NCBI RefSeq assembly: GCF_001905145.1
Contig: NZ_LWLB01000001.1
Location: 310,001-374,000 of the forward strand
Length of the DNA stretch: 64,000 nt
Direction of reading: 5' to 3'
DNA from: Nocardiopsis sp. TSRI0078
GTDB lineage: Bacteria; Actinomycetota; Actinomycetes; Streptosporangiales; Streptosporangiaceae
The position numbers and the translations under genes were made by a program. This document shows, piece by piece, positions 50,077-60,182 of this stretch (the stretch's first letter is position 1; each line of letters starts with the position of its first letter). Under the pieces are notes generated by a model. That model saw nothing but the letters and a program-made list of their open reading frames with translations. It was not told the DNA's origin and made no database searches.

Positions 50077-51053
50077 CGGTAGGCCCCTCTCAGCATGGTG
50101 GACACGTAGACGATGATGAACACCAGCGAGATCACCAGCATGATCACGGCCAGCGCGGAGCCGAAGCCCACACGGCTGGCCTCGCCGATGACGTTGGAGG
50201 TCACCAGAGCCGATATCAGCTCCAGGCCGTTGCGGCCCCGGTTGATGATCCACACGATGTCGAAGGCGCGCAGTGCGTCGATGACGGTCACGACGAGCAC
50301 GACCAGGTTGATGGGCAGCAGGGCGGGGAAGACGACCCGGGTGAACGTGCGCACCGGCCCGGCGCCGTCGATGGCGGCGGCCTCGCGCAGGGACGGGTCG
50401 ACCGCCTTCAGCCCGGCCAGGTAGAGCAGCATGATGTAGCCGGTGTGCCGCCACCCGGCCGCGACCAGCACCGCGTACAGGTTGATGTCGGAGTCGCCGA
50501 ACCAGTCCACGGGCGGGACGTCGGCGACCACGGCGAGGAAGGCGTTGAGCAGTCCCTGGTCACGGGAGTAGATGAGCTGCCAGATGAACCCGACCAGGGC
50601 CAGCGACAGCACGACCGGCATGTAGAAGATGCTCTGGTAGACCGGGCCTCCGCGCAGCTCCCGGTCGAGCAGCACCGCCAGGAACATGCCGAGGACGGTG
50701 GGGACCGCGAACAGGGCCACCAGCCAGACCAGGTTGTTGCGCAGCGCCGGCTCGAACGGCGGGTAGATCGTGAACGCGTCCGTGTAGTGCTGCGTGCCGA
50801 CCCACTCGATGGTCTCCAGGCCGCCGATGCCGTCCCAGCGGGTGAACGACAGGACGACGGTGGCCATGGCGGGCAGCCACACCAGGCACACCACGAGCAG
50901 GGCGGGCACGCCCAGCATCAGTGCGAGGGTGGCCCGGTCCCCCCTGCTGTTGCGCAGGCCCGGGCGCCGGGCGGCCGTGCGCGGTCGGCGCGGCGGGCCC
51001 TCTCCTGGCCGCGTGGCCCGTTCTTGGGGCGGTGAGGGGGCGTTGGACACCAC
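50073..51053 (-). CDS. sugar ABC transporter permease (MalF-like)
   Basis: 326 residues. A long Arg/Pro-rich cytoplasmic N-terminus (about 40 residues) precedes six helices; the EAA loop is REAAAIDGAGPVRTFTRVVF (about 223-242). It pairs with the MalG-like permease to form the channel. The GTG at 51053 follows a GGGAGAAGGGT site; a second GTG three bases on is possible. It begins 18 bases after the binding protein gene. Confidence 0.92.
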   Translation of the reverse strand: MVSNAPSPPQERATRPGEGPPRRPRTAARRPGLRNSRGDRATLALMLGVPALLVVCLVWLPAMATVVLSFTRWDGIGGLETIEWVGTQHYTDAFTIYPPFEPALRNNLVWLVALFAVPTVLGMFLAVLLDRELRGGPVYQSIFYMPVVLSLALVGFIWQLIYSRDQGLLNAFLAVVADVPPVDWFGDSDINLYAVLVAAGWRHTGYIMLLYLAGLKAVDPSLREAAAIDGAGPVRTFTRVVFPALLPINLVVLVVTVIDALRAFDIVWIINRGRNGLELISALVTSNVIGEASRVGFGSALAVIMLVISLVFIIVYVSTMLRGAYR

Positions 51054-51071
51054 ACCCTTCTCCCTTCTGGT

Positions 51072-52367
51072 TCAGTGACCGAAGATGGACGCCTTCTGGC
51101 GCTGGATGGTGGCGGTCAGATCGGCGATGTCGTCCGGCTGCCGGACGAAGCGCTGGAGCGCGGGGATCATGACGACGGACGCGAAGTCGGGGCGGGTGTC
51201 CCGGTCCATGTACTGGGTGAGCGCCCCGGCGCCGGCGACCATGTCGTTGACCTTGGCGTCGAGGGCGCTGAACCCGCTGGTGTCGGCCTCCGTGTGGACG
51301 GGGAGCGCCTGCGGGTCGATCGCGGTGTAGATCTCCTGCGATTCCAGGGTTCCCATGTGTCCCACGAGCTCGCGGGCGCCCTCGGGGTTGCGCGGGTCCC
51401 CCGAGAGCATGAACCCGTCGATGGGCGCCTCGACCGTGTCGGCCCCGATCGCGGGGTCGAACTCGGGGAAGGTGAAGCAGTCCAGGTCGTCCAGGTCCTC
51501 CTCGGGGAAGGAGTGCGTGATGAACATGCCGCACAGCATCATTCCGGCCTCGCGCCGGACGAGTGCCGTCTGCGCCTCGTTGATGCCCCGTCCCAGGGGG
51601 TCGGGCTGGTGGTGGGGCAGCAGTTCGGCCCAGGCGCCGAAGACGCTCCTGACCTCGGGCGAGTCCCAGGAGTGGTCGCCGTTGAGCAGCTCCAGGTGGA
51701 ACTCGGGACCGTTCAACCGCAGGTTGAGGTGGTCGAACATGCCCATCGCGGGCCAGCCCTCCCGGAGCCCCGAGGCGAGCGGGTCGAGCCCGTCCCCGCG
51801 CATCCGCCCGCACAGTTCGACGAACTCCTCGCGGGTGGCGGGGACCTCGTAGCCGTTCTGCTCGAACAGGCTCCTGCGGTGGAAGACCGCCCAGGGCGCG
51901 GTGGAGTCGGGGACCATGTACTGCTTGCCGTCGTCGGCGGTGCACAGGTCGCGCACCTGGTCGGTGAAGGCGTCCTTGAAGTGCCGGTCCCAGACCTCGG
52001 AGACGTCGCTGACAAGGCCGCGTTCGGCGAAGAAGCGCATCCGGTAGCCGGCGAACCATCCGATGACGTCGTCCGGGGTGCCCTGGAGGTAGTTGTTGAT
52101 GCTCTCCTGGAATGCGGTGGACTGGAAGGTGTTGACCTCCACGGCCAGCCCGGAGGCCGCCTCGAAGTTCCCGACGCTCTCGCCGACGGCCTCGCGCTGG
52201 GCGGGATTGGCCCGGTTGGAGGCCATGGTGACCGTGTTCGGGTCACCGCGTCCGCCCGCGCCGCATCCGGCCAGGCCGGGCAGTGCCAGCAGTGTCCCGG
52301 CACCGGCCAGTCCGCGCAGCAGGGTGCGGCGCCGCAGGCCCGGTGGTCCCACAGGTCTGTGGTGCAT
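51072..52367 (-). CDS. sugar-binding lipoprotein of ABC transporter
   Basis: 431 residues. The signal peptide combines a twin-arginine motif (LRRRTLLRG) with a lipobox (LAGC, Cys about residue 35), so it is probably a Tat-exported lipoprotein. The mature part is an extracellular solute-binding protein family 1 (NTVTMASNRANPAQREAVGE start; NNYLQGTPDDVIGWFAGYRM). With the two permeases and the GH36/GH2 enzymes it should capture alpha- and/or beta-galactosides. GGAGGAG upstream supports ATG 52367. First gene of the leftward operon. Confidence 0.93.
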   Translation of the reverse strand: MHHRPVGPPGLRRRTLLRGLAGAGTLLALPGLAGCGAGGRGDPNTVTMASNRANPAQREAVGESVGNFEAASGLAVEVNTFQSTAFQESINNYLQGTPDDVIGWFAGYRMRFFAERGLVSDVSEVWDRHFKDAFTDQVRDLCTADDGKQYMVPDSTAPWAVFHRRSLFEQNGYEVPATREEFVELCGRMRGDGLDPLASGLREGWPAMGMFDHLNLRLNGPEFHLELLNGDHSWDSPEVRSVFGAWAELLPHHQPDPLGRGINEAQTALVRREAGMMLCGMFITHSFPEEDLDDLDCFTFPEFDPAIGADTVEAPIDGFMLSGDPRNPEGARELVGHMGTLESQEIYTAIDPQALPVHTEADTSGFSALDAKVNDMVAGAGALTQYMDRDTRPDFASVVMIPALQRFVRQPDDIADLTATIQRQKASIFGH

Positions 52368-52441
52368 CGGGGGCTCCTCCGAACAGGTGTGAAGGCGGTC
52401 ACACGGACGTTCCACACATGTTCGACACTCCGTGCCTGACT

Positions 52442-52447
52442 TGTCAA
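52442..52447 (-). promoter_or_regulatory. -35 box of the leftward galactoside operon
   Basis: Consensus TTGACA on the minus strand, 75 bases upstream of the binding-protein start; a weak -10 (GAACAT) lies about 18 bases on. Tandem repeats directly upstream are listed separately. Confidence 0.5.
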
Positions 52448-52475
52448 CAGTTACCAACGTTTTCCAACAGTTTTC
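52445..52475. promoter_or_regulatory. three tandem 10-11-base repeats, candidate DeoR operator
   Basis: Read on the minus strand: GGAAAACTGTT, GGAAAACGTT and GGTAACTGTT in direct succession, next to and touching the TTGACA box. DeoR-family regulators often bind direct repeats, and the deoR gene is divergent from here. Confidence 0.55.
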
Positions 52476-52495
52476 CTCGATGGAACCTCCCGATA

Positions 52496-52501
52496 TTGAC
52501 A
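52496..52501 (+). promoter_or_regulatory. -35 box of the rightward gal operon
   Basis: Consensus TTGACA on the plus strand, 67 bases before the deoR ATG; a -10 around AACTAG (18 bases on) is possible. Confidence 0.45.
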
Positions 52502-52567
52502 CCAGACAGGAACATGCAAAACTAGAAACAACACGTTCAAACACTTTCGATCACGCCTGGGGGGCGG

Positions 52568-53362
52568 ATGCTGGCTGCGCAACGGCAGGAGCTGATCCTC
52601 GAACAGGTGCGGCGCACCGGGGCCGTGCGGGTCGCCGACCTCGTCGAGAGCCTCGCCGTGTCGGACATGACCGTGCGCCGCGACCTCGACGCCCTGGAGC
52701 ACCGGGGGGCGCTGCGCAAGGTGCACGGCGGCGCCGTCGCCCCGGACGGCGCCCGCACCGAGGAACCCGGCTTCGAGGCCAAGTCCACCCGCCAGGAGGA
52801 CGAGAAGCACGCGATCGCCCGGGCCGTCGCCGAGCTGGTCGAACCGAACAGCGCCGTCGGCCTGTCCGCGGGCACCACCACCGCCACCGTCGCCGAGTAC
52901 CTCGCCGAGACCCCGGGGCTGACGGTGGTCACCAACTCCCTGCGCGTGGCCGAGGTGTTCTACCGGGCCGCCCGCCCCGACCAGACCGTGGCGCTCACCG
53001 GCGGCTTCCGCACACCCTCCGACGCGCTCGTGGGCCCGCTCGCGCTCGCCTCCGTCCGCGGACTCAACCTGGACACCCTCGTCCTGGGAGTGCACGGCAT
53101 GCAGGAGCGCGCCGGGTTCACCACCCCCAACCTCATGGAGTCCGAGACCAACCGGGCCCTGGTCGAGGCCGCCGCCTCCCTCGTGGTCGCCGCCGACCAC
53201 AGCAAGTGGGGCACGGTCGGTATGAGCACCATCGCTCCGCTGGACCGCTGCGACGTGCTGGTCACCGACTCCGGCATCGACCGGGACGCCCGGGCCACCC
53301 TGACCGAGCACGTGGGCCGCCTACTGGTCGCCGACGTCCGACCGAGGAAGGAGGACGGATGA
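52568..53362 (+). CDS. DeoR-family regulator of galactose genes
   Basis: 264 residues. N-terminal DeoR helix-turn-helix (AAQRQELILEQVRRTGAVRV, SDMTVRRDLDALEHRGALRK) and C-terminal sugar-phosphate sensor of the DeoR/GlpR type (LSAGTTTATVAEYL, VVTNSLRVAEVF, GLNLDTLVLGVHGM, VVAADHSKWG). The natural inducer is probably a galactose phosphate. It heads the rightward operon, overlapping galT by ATGA, and is divergent from the transporter operon, so it likely controls both directions. GGGGGGCGG precedes the ATG. Confidence 0.93.
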   Translation: MLAAQRQELILEQVRRTGAVRVADLVESLAVSDMTVRRDLDALEHRGALRKVHGGAVAPDGARTEEPGFEAKSTRQEDEKHAIARAVAELVEPNSAVGLSAGTTTATVAEYLAETPGLTVVTNSLRVAEVFYRAARPDQTVALTGGFRTPSDALVGPLALASVRGLNLDTLVLGVHGMQERAGFTTPNLMESETNRALVEAAASLVVAADHSKWGTVGMSTIAPLDRCDVLVTDSGIDRDARATLTEHVGRLLVADVRPRKEDG

Positions 53363-54441
53363 GGAGGACCTCCGCGCGGCTGGCGGACGGCCGCGAGATC
53401 GTCTACTTCGACGAGGGCGACACCGTCCGTGAACCCGCCCCCGACCTGCGTGACCTCCCCCCGTCCGCGACGGGCGCGGAGATGCGCTTCGACCCCCTGC
53501 TGCGCGAGTGGGTGGTCGTGGCCTCGCACCGCCAGGGCCGCACCCACCTGCCGTCCAGCCGCGAGTGCCCGCTGTGCCCCTCCGCGGACGGACGGCTGAC
53601 CGAGGTCCCGTCCGCCTCCTACGACGTGGTCGCCTTCGAGAACCGCTTCCCCTCCCTGGTCGCCGACGACGGCCGGGTCCTGGAGGGCGTCGGTGAGCTG
53701 GAGGCCTCCCGGCGCGTGGCCGCGGGCCGCTGCGAGGTCCTCGTCTTCGGCTCCGACCACGACGCGTCCTTCGCCGACCTGTCCCCCGAGAGGGCGCGCA
53801 CGGTCATGGCCGCCTGGATCGACCGGACCGAGGCGCTGTCGGCGCTTTCGGGCGTGGAGCAGGTGTACTGCTTCGAGAACCGGGGCCCCGAGATCGGGGT
53901 GACCCTGCACCACCCGCACGGGCAGATCTACGCCTTCCCCTTCGTCACCCCGCGCACCCGGCGCATGCTCGACTCCGCCGAGGAGTACCGTGAGCGCACC
54001 GGAGGCGACCTGTTCGCCGACGTGCTGCGCGCCGAGCAGGAGGCCGGGGTCCGGGTGGTCGCCCGGACCGACCACTGGACGGCGTTCGTCCCCGCCGCGG
54101 CCCGGTGGCCCGTGGAGGTGCACCTGTACCCGCACCGGCGGGTGCCCGACCTGCCCGCGCTGTCCGAGGAGGAGCGCGAGGACTTCGGCCACCTGTACCT
54201 GGACGTGCTGCGCCGCCTGGACTCGCTCCACGACGCGCCCCTGCCCTACGTCTCCGCATGGCACCAGGCGCCCGTGCGCGACCGGCGCGACCTCGCCCGC
54301 CTGCACCTGGAGCTGTTCTCGGTGCGGCGCGCCCCGGGCAAACTCAAGTACCTCGCCGGGACCGAGTCCGGCATGGGCACCTTCATCAACGACGTCGCGC
54401 CCGAGACCACGGCCCGACGGCTCCGGGAGGTCGCACCGTGA
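53359..54441 (+). CDS. galT: galactose-1-phosphate uridylyltransferase
   Basis: 360 residues. HIT-like fold with the catalytic HPHGQIY (HxHxQ, near residue 180), the metal site CPLCPS (near 70), and ENRFPSLV. It exchanges UMP between UDP-glucose and galactose-1-phosphate in the Leloir pathway. The ATG overlaps the deoR stop by four bases and its stop overlaps the galE start (GTGA). Confidence 0.96.
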   Translation: MRRTSARLADGREIVYFDEGDTVREPAPDLRDLPPSATGAEMRFDPLLREWVVVASHRQGRTHLPSSRECPLCPSADGRLTEVPSASYDVVAFENRFPSLVADDGRVLEGVGELEASRRVAAGRCEVLVFGSDHDASFADLSPERARTVMAAWIDRTEALSALSGVEQVYCFENRGPEIGVTLHHPHGQIYAFPFVTPRTRRMLDSAEEYRERTGGDLFADVLRAEQEAGVRVVARTDHWTAFVPAAARWPVEVHLYPHRRVPDLPALSEEEREDFGHLYLDVLRRLDSLHDAPLPYVSAWHQAPVRDRRDLARLHLELFSVRRAPGKLKYLAGTESGMGTFINDVAPETTARRLREVAP

Positions 54442-55400
54442 AACTGCTCGTCACCGGCGGCGCCGGATACGTGGGGAGCGTGGTGACCGCCCTGCTGCTC
54501 CGGGAGGGCCACGAGGTGACCGTGCTCGACGACCTGTCCACCGGGCACGCGGACGCCGTCCCCGCGGGCGCCCGGCTGGTGGTCGCCGACCTGCACGAGG
54601 CCGCCGGCGTGCTGGACCCGTCCGTGGACGCCGTCCTGCACTTCGCCGCGAAGTCCCTCGTGAGCGAGTCGGTGACCGCCCCGGAGAAGTACTGGCGCAC
54701 CAACGTGTCGGGGACCCTGGCGCTGGCGGAGGCCACGCTGCGCCACGGGGTGCGGCGGCTGGTGTTCTCCTCCAGCGCCGCGGCCTACGGCGACCCCGGC
54801 TCCGACGCGCCGATCGGCGAGGCGGACCCGGCGGTGCCCACCAACCCGTACGGCGCGACCAAACTCGCCGCCGACCACCTGCTGGAGTCGTGGTCGCGGG
54901 CCCACGGGCTGGGCGCGGCGAGCCTGCGGTACTTCAACGTGGCCGGGGCCCACCTGGGGTTCGGCGAGCGCCACGACACGGAGACCCACCTGGTACCGAA
55001 CCTGCTGAAGGCGGCCGCCGGGGAGGGCGGGAGCGCGAAGGTGTTCGGCACCGACTACCCGACCCGGGACGGGACGGCGGTACGCGACTACCTGCACGTC
55101 GCCGACCTGGCCGAGGCGCACCTGCGCGCCCTGGAGCACGTGCGGCCGGGCTCCTTCCGCGTCCACAACCTGGGGACCGGAGGCGGACACAGCGTGCGCG
55201 AGGTGATCAGGGCCGTCCGGCGGGTCACCGGCCGACCGGTGCCCGTGGAGGACGCCCCCCGCCGCGCCGGCGACCCGGCCGTCCTGGTCGCGGCCAACGA
55301 CAGGGCCCGCAGGGAACTGGGCTGGGAGCCGGTGCGCACGCTCGACGAGACCGTCGCCGACGCCTGGGAGTTCGCCCGATCGCGCCGGGACGCGGCCTGA
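54438..55400 (+). CDS. galE: UDP-glucose 4-epimerase
   Basis: 320 residues. Short-chain dehydrogenase fold: VTGGAGYVGS (NAD site), FSSSAAAYG with the catalytic Ser, NPYGATK (YxxxK) and LRYFNVAGA. It interconverts UDP-galactose and UDP-glucose. GTG start inside the galT stop. Confidence 0.95.
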   Translation: MKLLVTGGAGYVGSVVTALLLREGHEVTVLDDLSTGHADAVPAGARLVVADLHEAAGVLDPSVDAVLHFAAKSLVSESVTAPEKYWRTNVSGTLALAEATLRHGVRRLVFSSSAAAYGDPGSDAPIGEADPAVPTNPYGATKLAADHLLESWSRAHGLGAASLRYFNVAGAHLGFGERHDTETHLVPNLLKAAAGEGGSAKVFGTDYPTRDGTAVRDYLHVADLAEAHLRALEHVRPGSFRVHNLGTGGGHSVREVIRAVRRVTGRPVPVEDAPRRAGDPAVLVAANDRARRELGWEPVRTLDETVADAWEFARSRRDAA

Positions 55401-55451
55401 CACCGTGCTCCGGCGCTCACCTCGCACAGACGGCCAAGGAGGCAGGACCGT

Positions 55452-56591
<1,140 letters not shown>

Positions 56592-56706
56592 CCCGCGCGG
56601 CGTACGGGGCCCGCCGGTTCGTCCCCGCTGGATCAGGACGCCCCGCCCCACACCGTGGGAGCGATTCCATGGACAATGGTCGGTGGTCGAGACTAGGGAG
56701 AACGGC

Positions 56707-57621
56707 ATGGGCCTCAGGTTCGGACTGCTGGGCACGGGCTACTGGGCGGCGGAGACGCACGCCGCGGCACTGGACGGGCACCCCGGCGCGACCCTCGCGG
56801 GGGTGTGGGGACGCGACCCGGCCAAGTCCTCAGCGCTCGCCGAGCGGTACGGGATCCGCGCCCACGACGATGTCGACTCGCTGCTGGCCGATGTCGACGC
56901 CGTGGCCGTCGCGCTGCCGCCCCACATCCAGGCGGAGCTGGCGCTGCGCGCCGCCCGGGCCGGGAAGCACCTTCTGCTGGACAAGCCTGTGGCGCTGTCG
57001 ACCGCCGCGGCCGACGCGCTGGCCGCCGAGACGGAGGCGCGCGGGCTGGCGTCGGTGGTGTTCTTCACCAACCGCTTCTCCGACAACGTGACGGAGTTCG
57101 TGGAGTCGGCCGCCGAGGAGGGCGGCTGGCACGGGGTGCGGGCGACGCTCTTCGCGTCCATCTTCCAGCCGGGCAACCCCTTCGGCGCCTCCCCCTGGCG
57201 CAAGGAGAAGGGCGGGCTGTGGGACGTGGGACCGCATGTGCTGTCCCAGGTGCTGCCGGTGCTCGGCCCGGTCACGCAGGTGGCGGCGCTCGCGGGGCCG
57301 CGGGACACCGTGCACATGCTCACCCGGCATGAGGGCGGCGCGGTCGGCTCGTTCGCGGTGACCCTGGACGCCGCCCCCGACGCGCAGACCTTCGAGGTCG
57401 TGCTGCACGGCGAGCGCGGCTGGGTGCCGGTGCCCAGCGGCGACCGGAACCCGGTGGAGGCCTTCGGCGCCGCGGTCGACAGGCTGCTGGCACAGGTGGA
57501 GGGCACGGTCGGCGATCCGTGCGACGTGAGGTTCGGGCGGGACGTGGTGGCCGTGCTGGAGGCCGCCGAGACCTCGCTGCGCCTGGGACGGACCGTGGAC
57601 GTGGACGGGGCCGCCGGGTAG
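56707..57621 (+). CDS. Gfo/Idh/MocA family oxidoreductase
   Basis: 304 residues. N-terminal Rossmann fold (FGLLGTGYWAAETHAAALDG), the family motif GKHLLLDKPVALS (Lys of the EKP-like triad as DKP), and the C-terminal alpha/beta domain (GGLWDVGPHVLSQVLPVLGP). These NAD(P)-dependent enzymes oxidise sugars or cyclitols. It follows galK by 115 bases on the same strand and might extend the galactoside locus, for example by oxidising a sugar, but the substrate cannot be read. GGGAG precedes ATG 56707. Confidence 0.88.
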   Translation: MGLRFGLLGTGYWAAETHAAALDGHPGATLAGVWGRDPAKSSALAERYGIRAHDDVDSLLADVDAVAVALPPHIQAELALRAARAGKHLLLDKPVALSTAAADALAAETEARGLASVVFFTNRFSDNVTEFVESAAEEGGWHGVRATLFASIFQPGNPFGASPWRKEKGGLWDVGPHVLSQVLPVLGPVTQVAALAGPRDTVHMLTRHEGGAVGSFAVTLDAAPDAQTFEVVLHGERGWVPVPSGDRNPVEAFGAAVDRLLAQVEGTVGDPCDVRFGRDVVAVLEAAETSLRLGRTVDVDGAAG

Positions 57622-57640
57622 ACCCGGCGGCCCCGTGCCG

Positions 57641-57669
57641 GGGTGGAACCGCCTCAGGCGGTTCCACCC
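57641..57669. terminator. bidirectional hairpin between Gfo/Idh and YeaQ genes
   Basis: 13-base perfect arms (GGGTGGAACCGCC and complement) with a TCA loop, between convergent stops at 57621 and 57675. Confidence 0.85.
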
Positions 57670-57674
57670 TCGCC

Positions 57675-57941
57675 TCAGGCGGTCCTACCCTTGGCCCCCT
57701 TGGAGTAGAGGCCGTCCGCGAGGTAGACGATCGCGGCCGCCACCAGCACCTGAATGATCACCGTGATGATCAGACTGCCGGTGAACATCGCTGCGAGCCA
57801 GCCGCCGACGAGGGCCGCCACGATGCCCAGGACCAGTGTCAGCCAGATCGGCAGGTGCTGCTTGCCGGGGACGACGAGGCGCCCCAGTGCGCCGATGATC
57901 AGTCCGATGACGATCGCGCTGATGATTCCGGTGATCTCCAT
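57675..57941 (-). CDS. GlsB/YeaQ/YmgE-type small membrane protein
   Basis: 88 residues with three hydrophobic helices: [41 protein letters not shown] and [20 protein letters not shown]. The GxxxGxxGR pattern of helix 1 is that of the transglycosylase-associated (GlsB) family, linked to stress responses but of unknown mechanism. GGAGGAACCT precedes the ATG. Confidence 0.9.
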   Translation of the reverse strand: MEITGIISAIVIGLIIGALGRLVVPGKQHLPIWLTLVLGIVAALVGGWLAAMFTGSLIITVIIQVLVAAAIVYLADGLYSKGAKGRTA

Positions 57942-58074
57942 AGGTTCCTCCGGATGTAGACGCGTTCTCCTACTGCCCGCTCCATGGAGGGGAAAACACC
58001 GGCGACACGCGCACGGGGACAAGCCTTTGCCGGCTCTGGAGGCACGCGTGGCGGACGCGTCGGACGCCGCCCGG

Positions 58075-58091
58075 TTCTGCCCTTCGCAGAA
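58075..58091. promoter_or_regulatory. popR: PopR-type box upstream of popR
   Basis: TTCTGC-CCTTC-GCAGAA inverted repeat, 77 bases upstream of the popR start. It matches TCTGCC-N3-GGCAGA with one mismatch and resembles the site before the clpP operon at 60183. Confidence 0.7.
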
Positions 58092-58167
58092 GGCCCGGGG
58101 ACGACTCCCCGCCGCACGGACCGCGGCGTACGCTCGGGAGGAGACCGTCGAAACCGTGGAGGCCCCG

Positions 58168-58566
58168 ATGTCCGACGTCCTTCGCTCCCTGGACGAGGCC
58201 CGCGTGGGCGGGCGCGCCGAGGAGCCGGGAGATCCCCTCATGCGCGACCTCATCGGCGACCTGCTGCGGCGCACCCGGACCGAGCAGGGCCGAACGCTGC
58301 GCGAGGTGGCGGAGGACGCCCAGGTGTCCCTGCCCTACCTGTCCGAGATCGAGCGCGGACGCAAGGAGGCCTCCTCCGAGGTGCTCGCCGCGGTCTACCG
58401 CTCCCTCGGGCTGAGCCTCTCCGACGTGCTGGGCGAACTGTACGAGCGGACCGTGGCGGTCCGGCTCAGGCGAACCGGCACCTCCCTCGGCGACTACCGT
58501 CCCGCGGCCGCCTCCCCCGCGGCCGTGCCCGTCCAGCGGGCCCAGGTACTGTCGCTGGCCGCCTAG
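58168..58566 (+). CDS. popR: PopR/ClgR-type XRE regulator of clpP
   Basis: 132 residues. The helix-turn-helix ([20 protein letters not shown] then [20 protein letters not shown], about 45-84) is nearly the ClgR/PopR sequence. The protein ends in LSLAA; in Streptomyces PopR, two terminal alanines are the tag through which ClpP1P2 degrades it. PopR activates the clpP3-clpP4 operon when the main ClpP is lacking, and a clpP pair lies next door here. ATG 58168 has GGAGG five bases upstream; a GTG four codons earlier is less likely. A TCTGCC-type box precedes it, so it may also act on its own promoter. Confidence 0.85.
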   Translation: MSDVLRSLDEARVGGRAEEPGDPLMRDLIGDLLRRTRTEQGRTLREVAEDAQVSLPYLSEIERGRKEASSEVLAAVYRSLGLSLSDVLGELYERTVAVRLRRTGTSLGDYRPAAASPAAVPVQRAQVLSLAA

Positions 58567-58586
58567 CGGACCGGCCGCGAACGTCG

Positions 58587-58615
58587 CGGGCGTGGAGCAG
58601 GAGGCTCCACGCCCG
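58587..58615 (+). terminator. terminator of popR
   Basis: 11-base perfect stem CGGGCGTGGAG with a 7-base loop, followed by TTGATCTTGT, 21 bases after the stop. Confidence 0.8.
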
Positions 58616-58653
58616 TTGATCTTGTACCTATAGCGAGTTCGGGCGCCTTGGGG

Positions 58654-58734
58654 TCAAGTGGTCGTCGCAACGAGGAACTTGTTGAGGGCCTCGGCCGGGG
58701 TGGCCCAGCCCAGGGTCTGACGGGGACGGCTCCA
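58654..58734 (-). pseudogene. C-terminal scrap of an IS30-family transposase
   Basis: About 26 codons ending at a stop at 58654: SRPRQTLGWATPAEALNKFL and a short tail, the typical end of IS30 transposases. Nothing upstream in this frame continues the protein, so the rest has been lost. The piece sits between the popR and clpP terminators. Confidence 0.7.
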
Positions 58735-58747
58735 TGCTCCGCCCCGC

Positions 58748-58788
58748 CCGTCCGGGGCCCGGGCCCTCGCCGCCCGGGCCCCGGACGG
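58748..58788 (-). terminator. terminator of the clpP operon
   Basis: 16-base perfect stem (CCGTCCGGGGCCCGGG and complement) with a 9-base loop, 5 bases after the stop at 58794. Confidence 0.85.
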
Positions 58789-58793
58789 CACCG

Positions 58794-59414
58794 CTACGCG
58801 GCGCGCCCGGCCGCGGGGGCGACCTCCCGGGTCGTGATGACCCCGTCCACCAGGCCGTACTCCCTGGCCTGCTCGGCGGTGAAGATCTTGTCCCGGTCGG
58901 TGTCGGCGCGCAGGCGCTCCTGCGTCTGCCCGGTGTGCCGTGCCAGGATCTCCTCCACCTGGGAGCGGACCCGCAGGATCTCCCCGGCCTGGATCTCCAG
59001 GTCGGCGGCGACCCCCTGCCCCTCTCCGGAGGGCTGGTGCAGCAGCACCCGCGCGTGCTCCAGCGCCATCCGCTTGCCGGCCGTGCCCGCGGCGAGCAGC
59101 ACCGCCGCCGCGGAGGCCGCCTGGCCCATGCACACCGTGGCCACGTCGGCGCGCACGAACCGCATGGTGTCGTAGATGGCGGTCAGGGCGGTGTTCGAGC
59201 CGCCCGGCGAGTTGATGTAGAGCTGGATGTCGGAATCGCTCGACTCGTAGTCGAGGTGGAGCATCTGCGCCATCACCACGTTGGCGACGTCGTCGTCGAT
59301 CGGCGTGCCCAGGAAGATGATCCGCTCCGAGAGCAGCCTGCTGAACACGTCGAAGGACCGCTCGCCGTGGGGCGTGCGCTCCACCACCACCGGCACCGTG
59401 TAGCGACCGCTCAT
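58794..59414 (-). CDS. clpP: ATP-dependent Clp protease proteolytic subunit (second of pair, ClpP4-like)
   Basis: 206 residues. Serine protease triad: Ser in [13 protein letters not shown], His in RVLLHQPSG, Asp in DTDRDKIF. The handle region and YINSPGGS oxyanion motif are intact; the usual QAASMG is QAASAA. ClpP subunits form the 14-mer barrel that degrades unfolded or tagged proteins fed by ClpX or ClpC; actinobacterial paralogues assemble into mixed rings. ATG 59414 overlaps the upstream clpP stop by four bases. With popR nearby this is most likely the auxiliary (clpP3-clpP4-like) operon, not the essential clpP1-clpP2 pair. Confidence 0.93.
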   Translation of the reverse strand: MSGRYTVPVVVERTPHGERSFDVFSRLLSERIIFLGTPIDDDVANVVMAQMLHLDYESSDSDIQLYINSPGGSNTALTAIYDTMRFVRADVATVCMGQAASAAAVLLAAGTAGKRMALEHARVLLHQPSGEGQGVAADLEIQAGEILRVRSQVEEILARHTGQTQERLRADTDRDKIFTAEQAREYGLVDGVITTREVAPAAGRAA

Positions 59415-60076
59415 CGTCCCCCTCCCCCCGTCCGGGTGGCGAACCCGGGAGGACCGGCGCCCAGCCGCAGGCCGCTGCCGTCCATCTGCGCCGCGGACTC
59501 GACCACGTGGTCGACGAACCCGTACTCCCTGGCCTCCTCGGCGGTGAACCACGCGTCGCGGTGCTGGTCCCGGGAGATGGTCTCCTCGGTCCGACCGGTG
59601 TGCTCGGCGATCAGCCGGATCATGGTCTGCTTGGTGTACGCCAGGTTCTCGGCCTGGATGGCGATGTCGGCGGCGGTCCCGCCCAGCCCTCCCGAGGGCT
59701 GGTGCATCATGATCCGCGCGTGCGGCAGGCTGTACCTCTTGCCCGGGGTGCCCGCACAGGCCAGGAACTGGCCCATGCTGGCGGCGAAGCCCATGACCAG
59801 CGTGGACACGTCGTTGGGTACGAATTTCATGGTGTCGTAGACGGCCAGGCCCGCCGAGACCGACCCGCCCGGGCTGTTGACGGCCAGCGTGATGTCCCTG
59901 CGCGGGTCCTCGTCGGCGAGCAGCAGGATCTGCGAGCACACGCGGTTGGCGCTGGCCTCGTCGACCTGCGTGCCCAGCAGCACGATGCGGCTGCGCAGCA
60001 GGCGCATCGCCAGCTGGTCGTCGAAGGCGCCGCCCGGGCTCTCCTCCGGGGCGGCGAGCCGTTCGTGGATCAACAT
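59411..60076 (-). CDS. clpP: ATP-dependent Clp protease proteolytic subunit (first of pair, ClpP3-like)
   Basis: 221 residues. Triad: Ser in [11 protein letters not shown] (Gln of the usual GQAAS replaced by Phe), His in [10 protein letters not shown], Asp in QHRDAWF. VNSPGGS oxyanion motif present. A Gly-rich Arg/Thr tail follows the last helix. First gene of the operon; ATG 60076 follows GGGAGG at four bases. Forms mixed tetradecamers with the partner subunit by analogy to Streptomyces ClpP3P4. Confidence 0.93.
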   Translation of the reverse strand: MLIHERLAAPEESPGGAFDDQLAMRLLRSRIVLLGTQVDEASANRVCSQILLLADEDPRRDITLAVNSPGGSVSAGLAVYDTMKFVPNDVSTLVMGFAASMGQFLACAGTPGKRYSLPHARIMMHQPSGGLGGTAADIAIQAENLAYTKQTMIRLIAEHTGRTEETISRDQHRDAWFTAEEAREYGFVDHVVESAAQMDGSGLRLGAGPPGFATRTGGGGR

Positions 60077-60182
60077 GGAACCTCCCTCACCGGCCCCCTC
60101 GCGGGATGGTCGCCCGCCCGGCCGGTGATCCCAGCCTGCGGCGGCGGACCGGGCGGCCGCCACCGTTTCGGCCCGGGGCAGA

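Noticed and set aside
58794-60076. Main clpP1-clpP2 operon
   Set aside because: The usual neighbours tig and clpX are absent, and the PopR-like gene and TCTGCC boxes point to the auxiliary pair.
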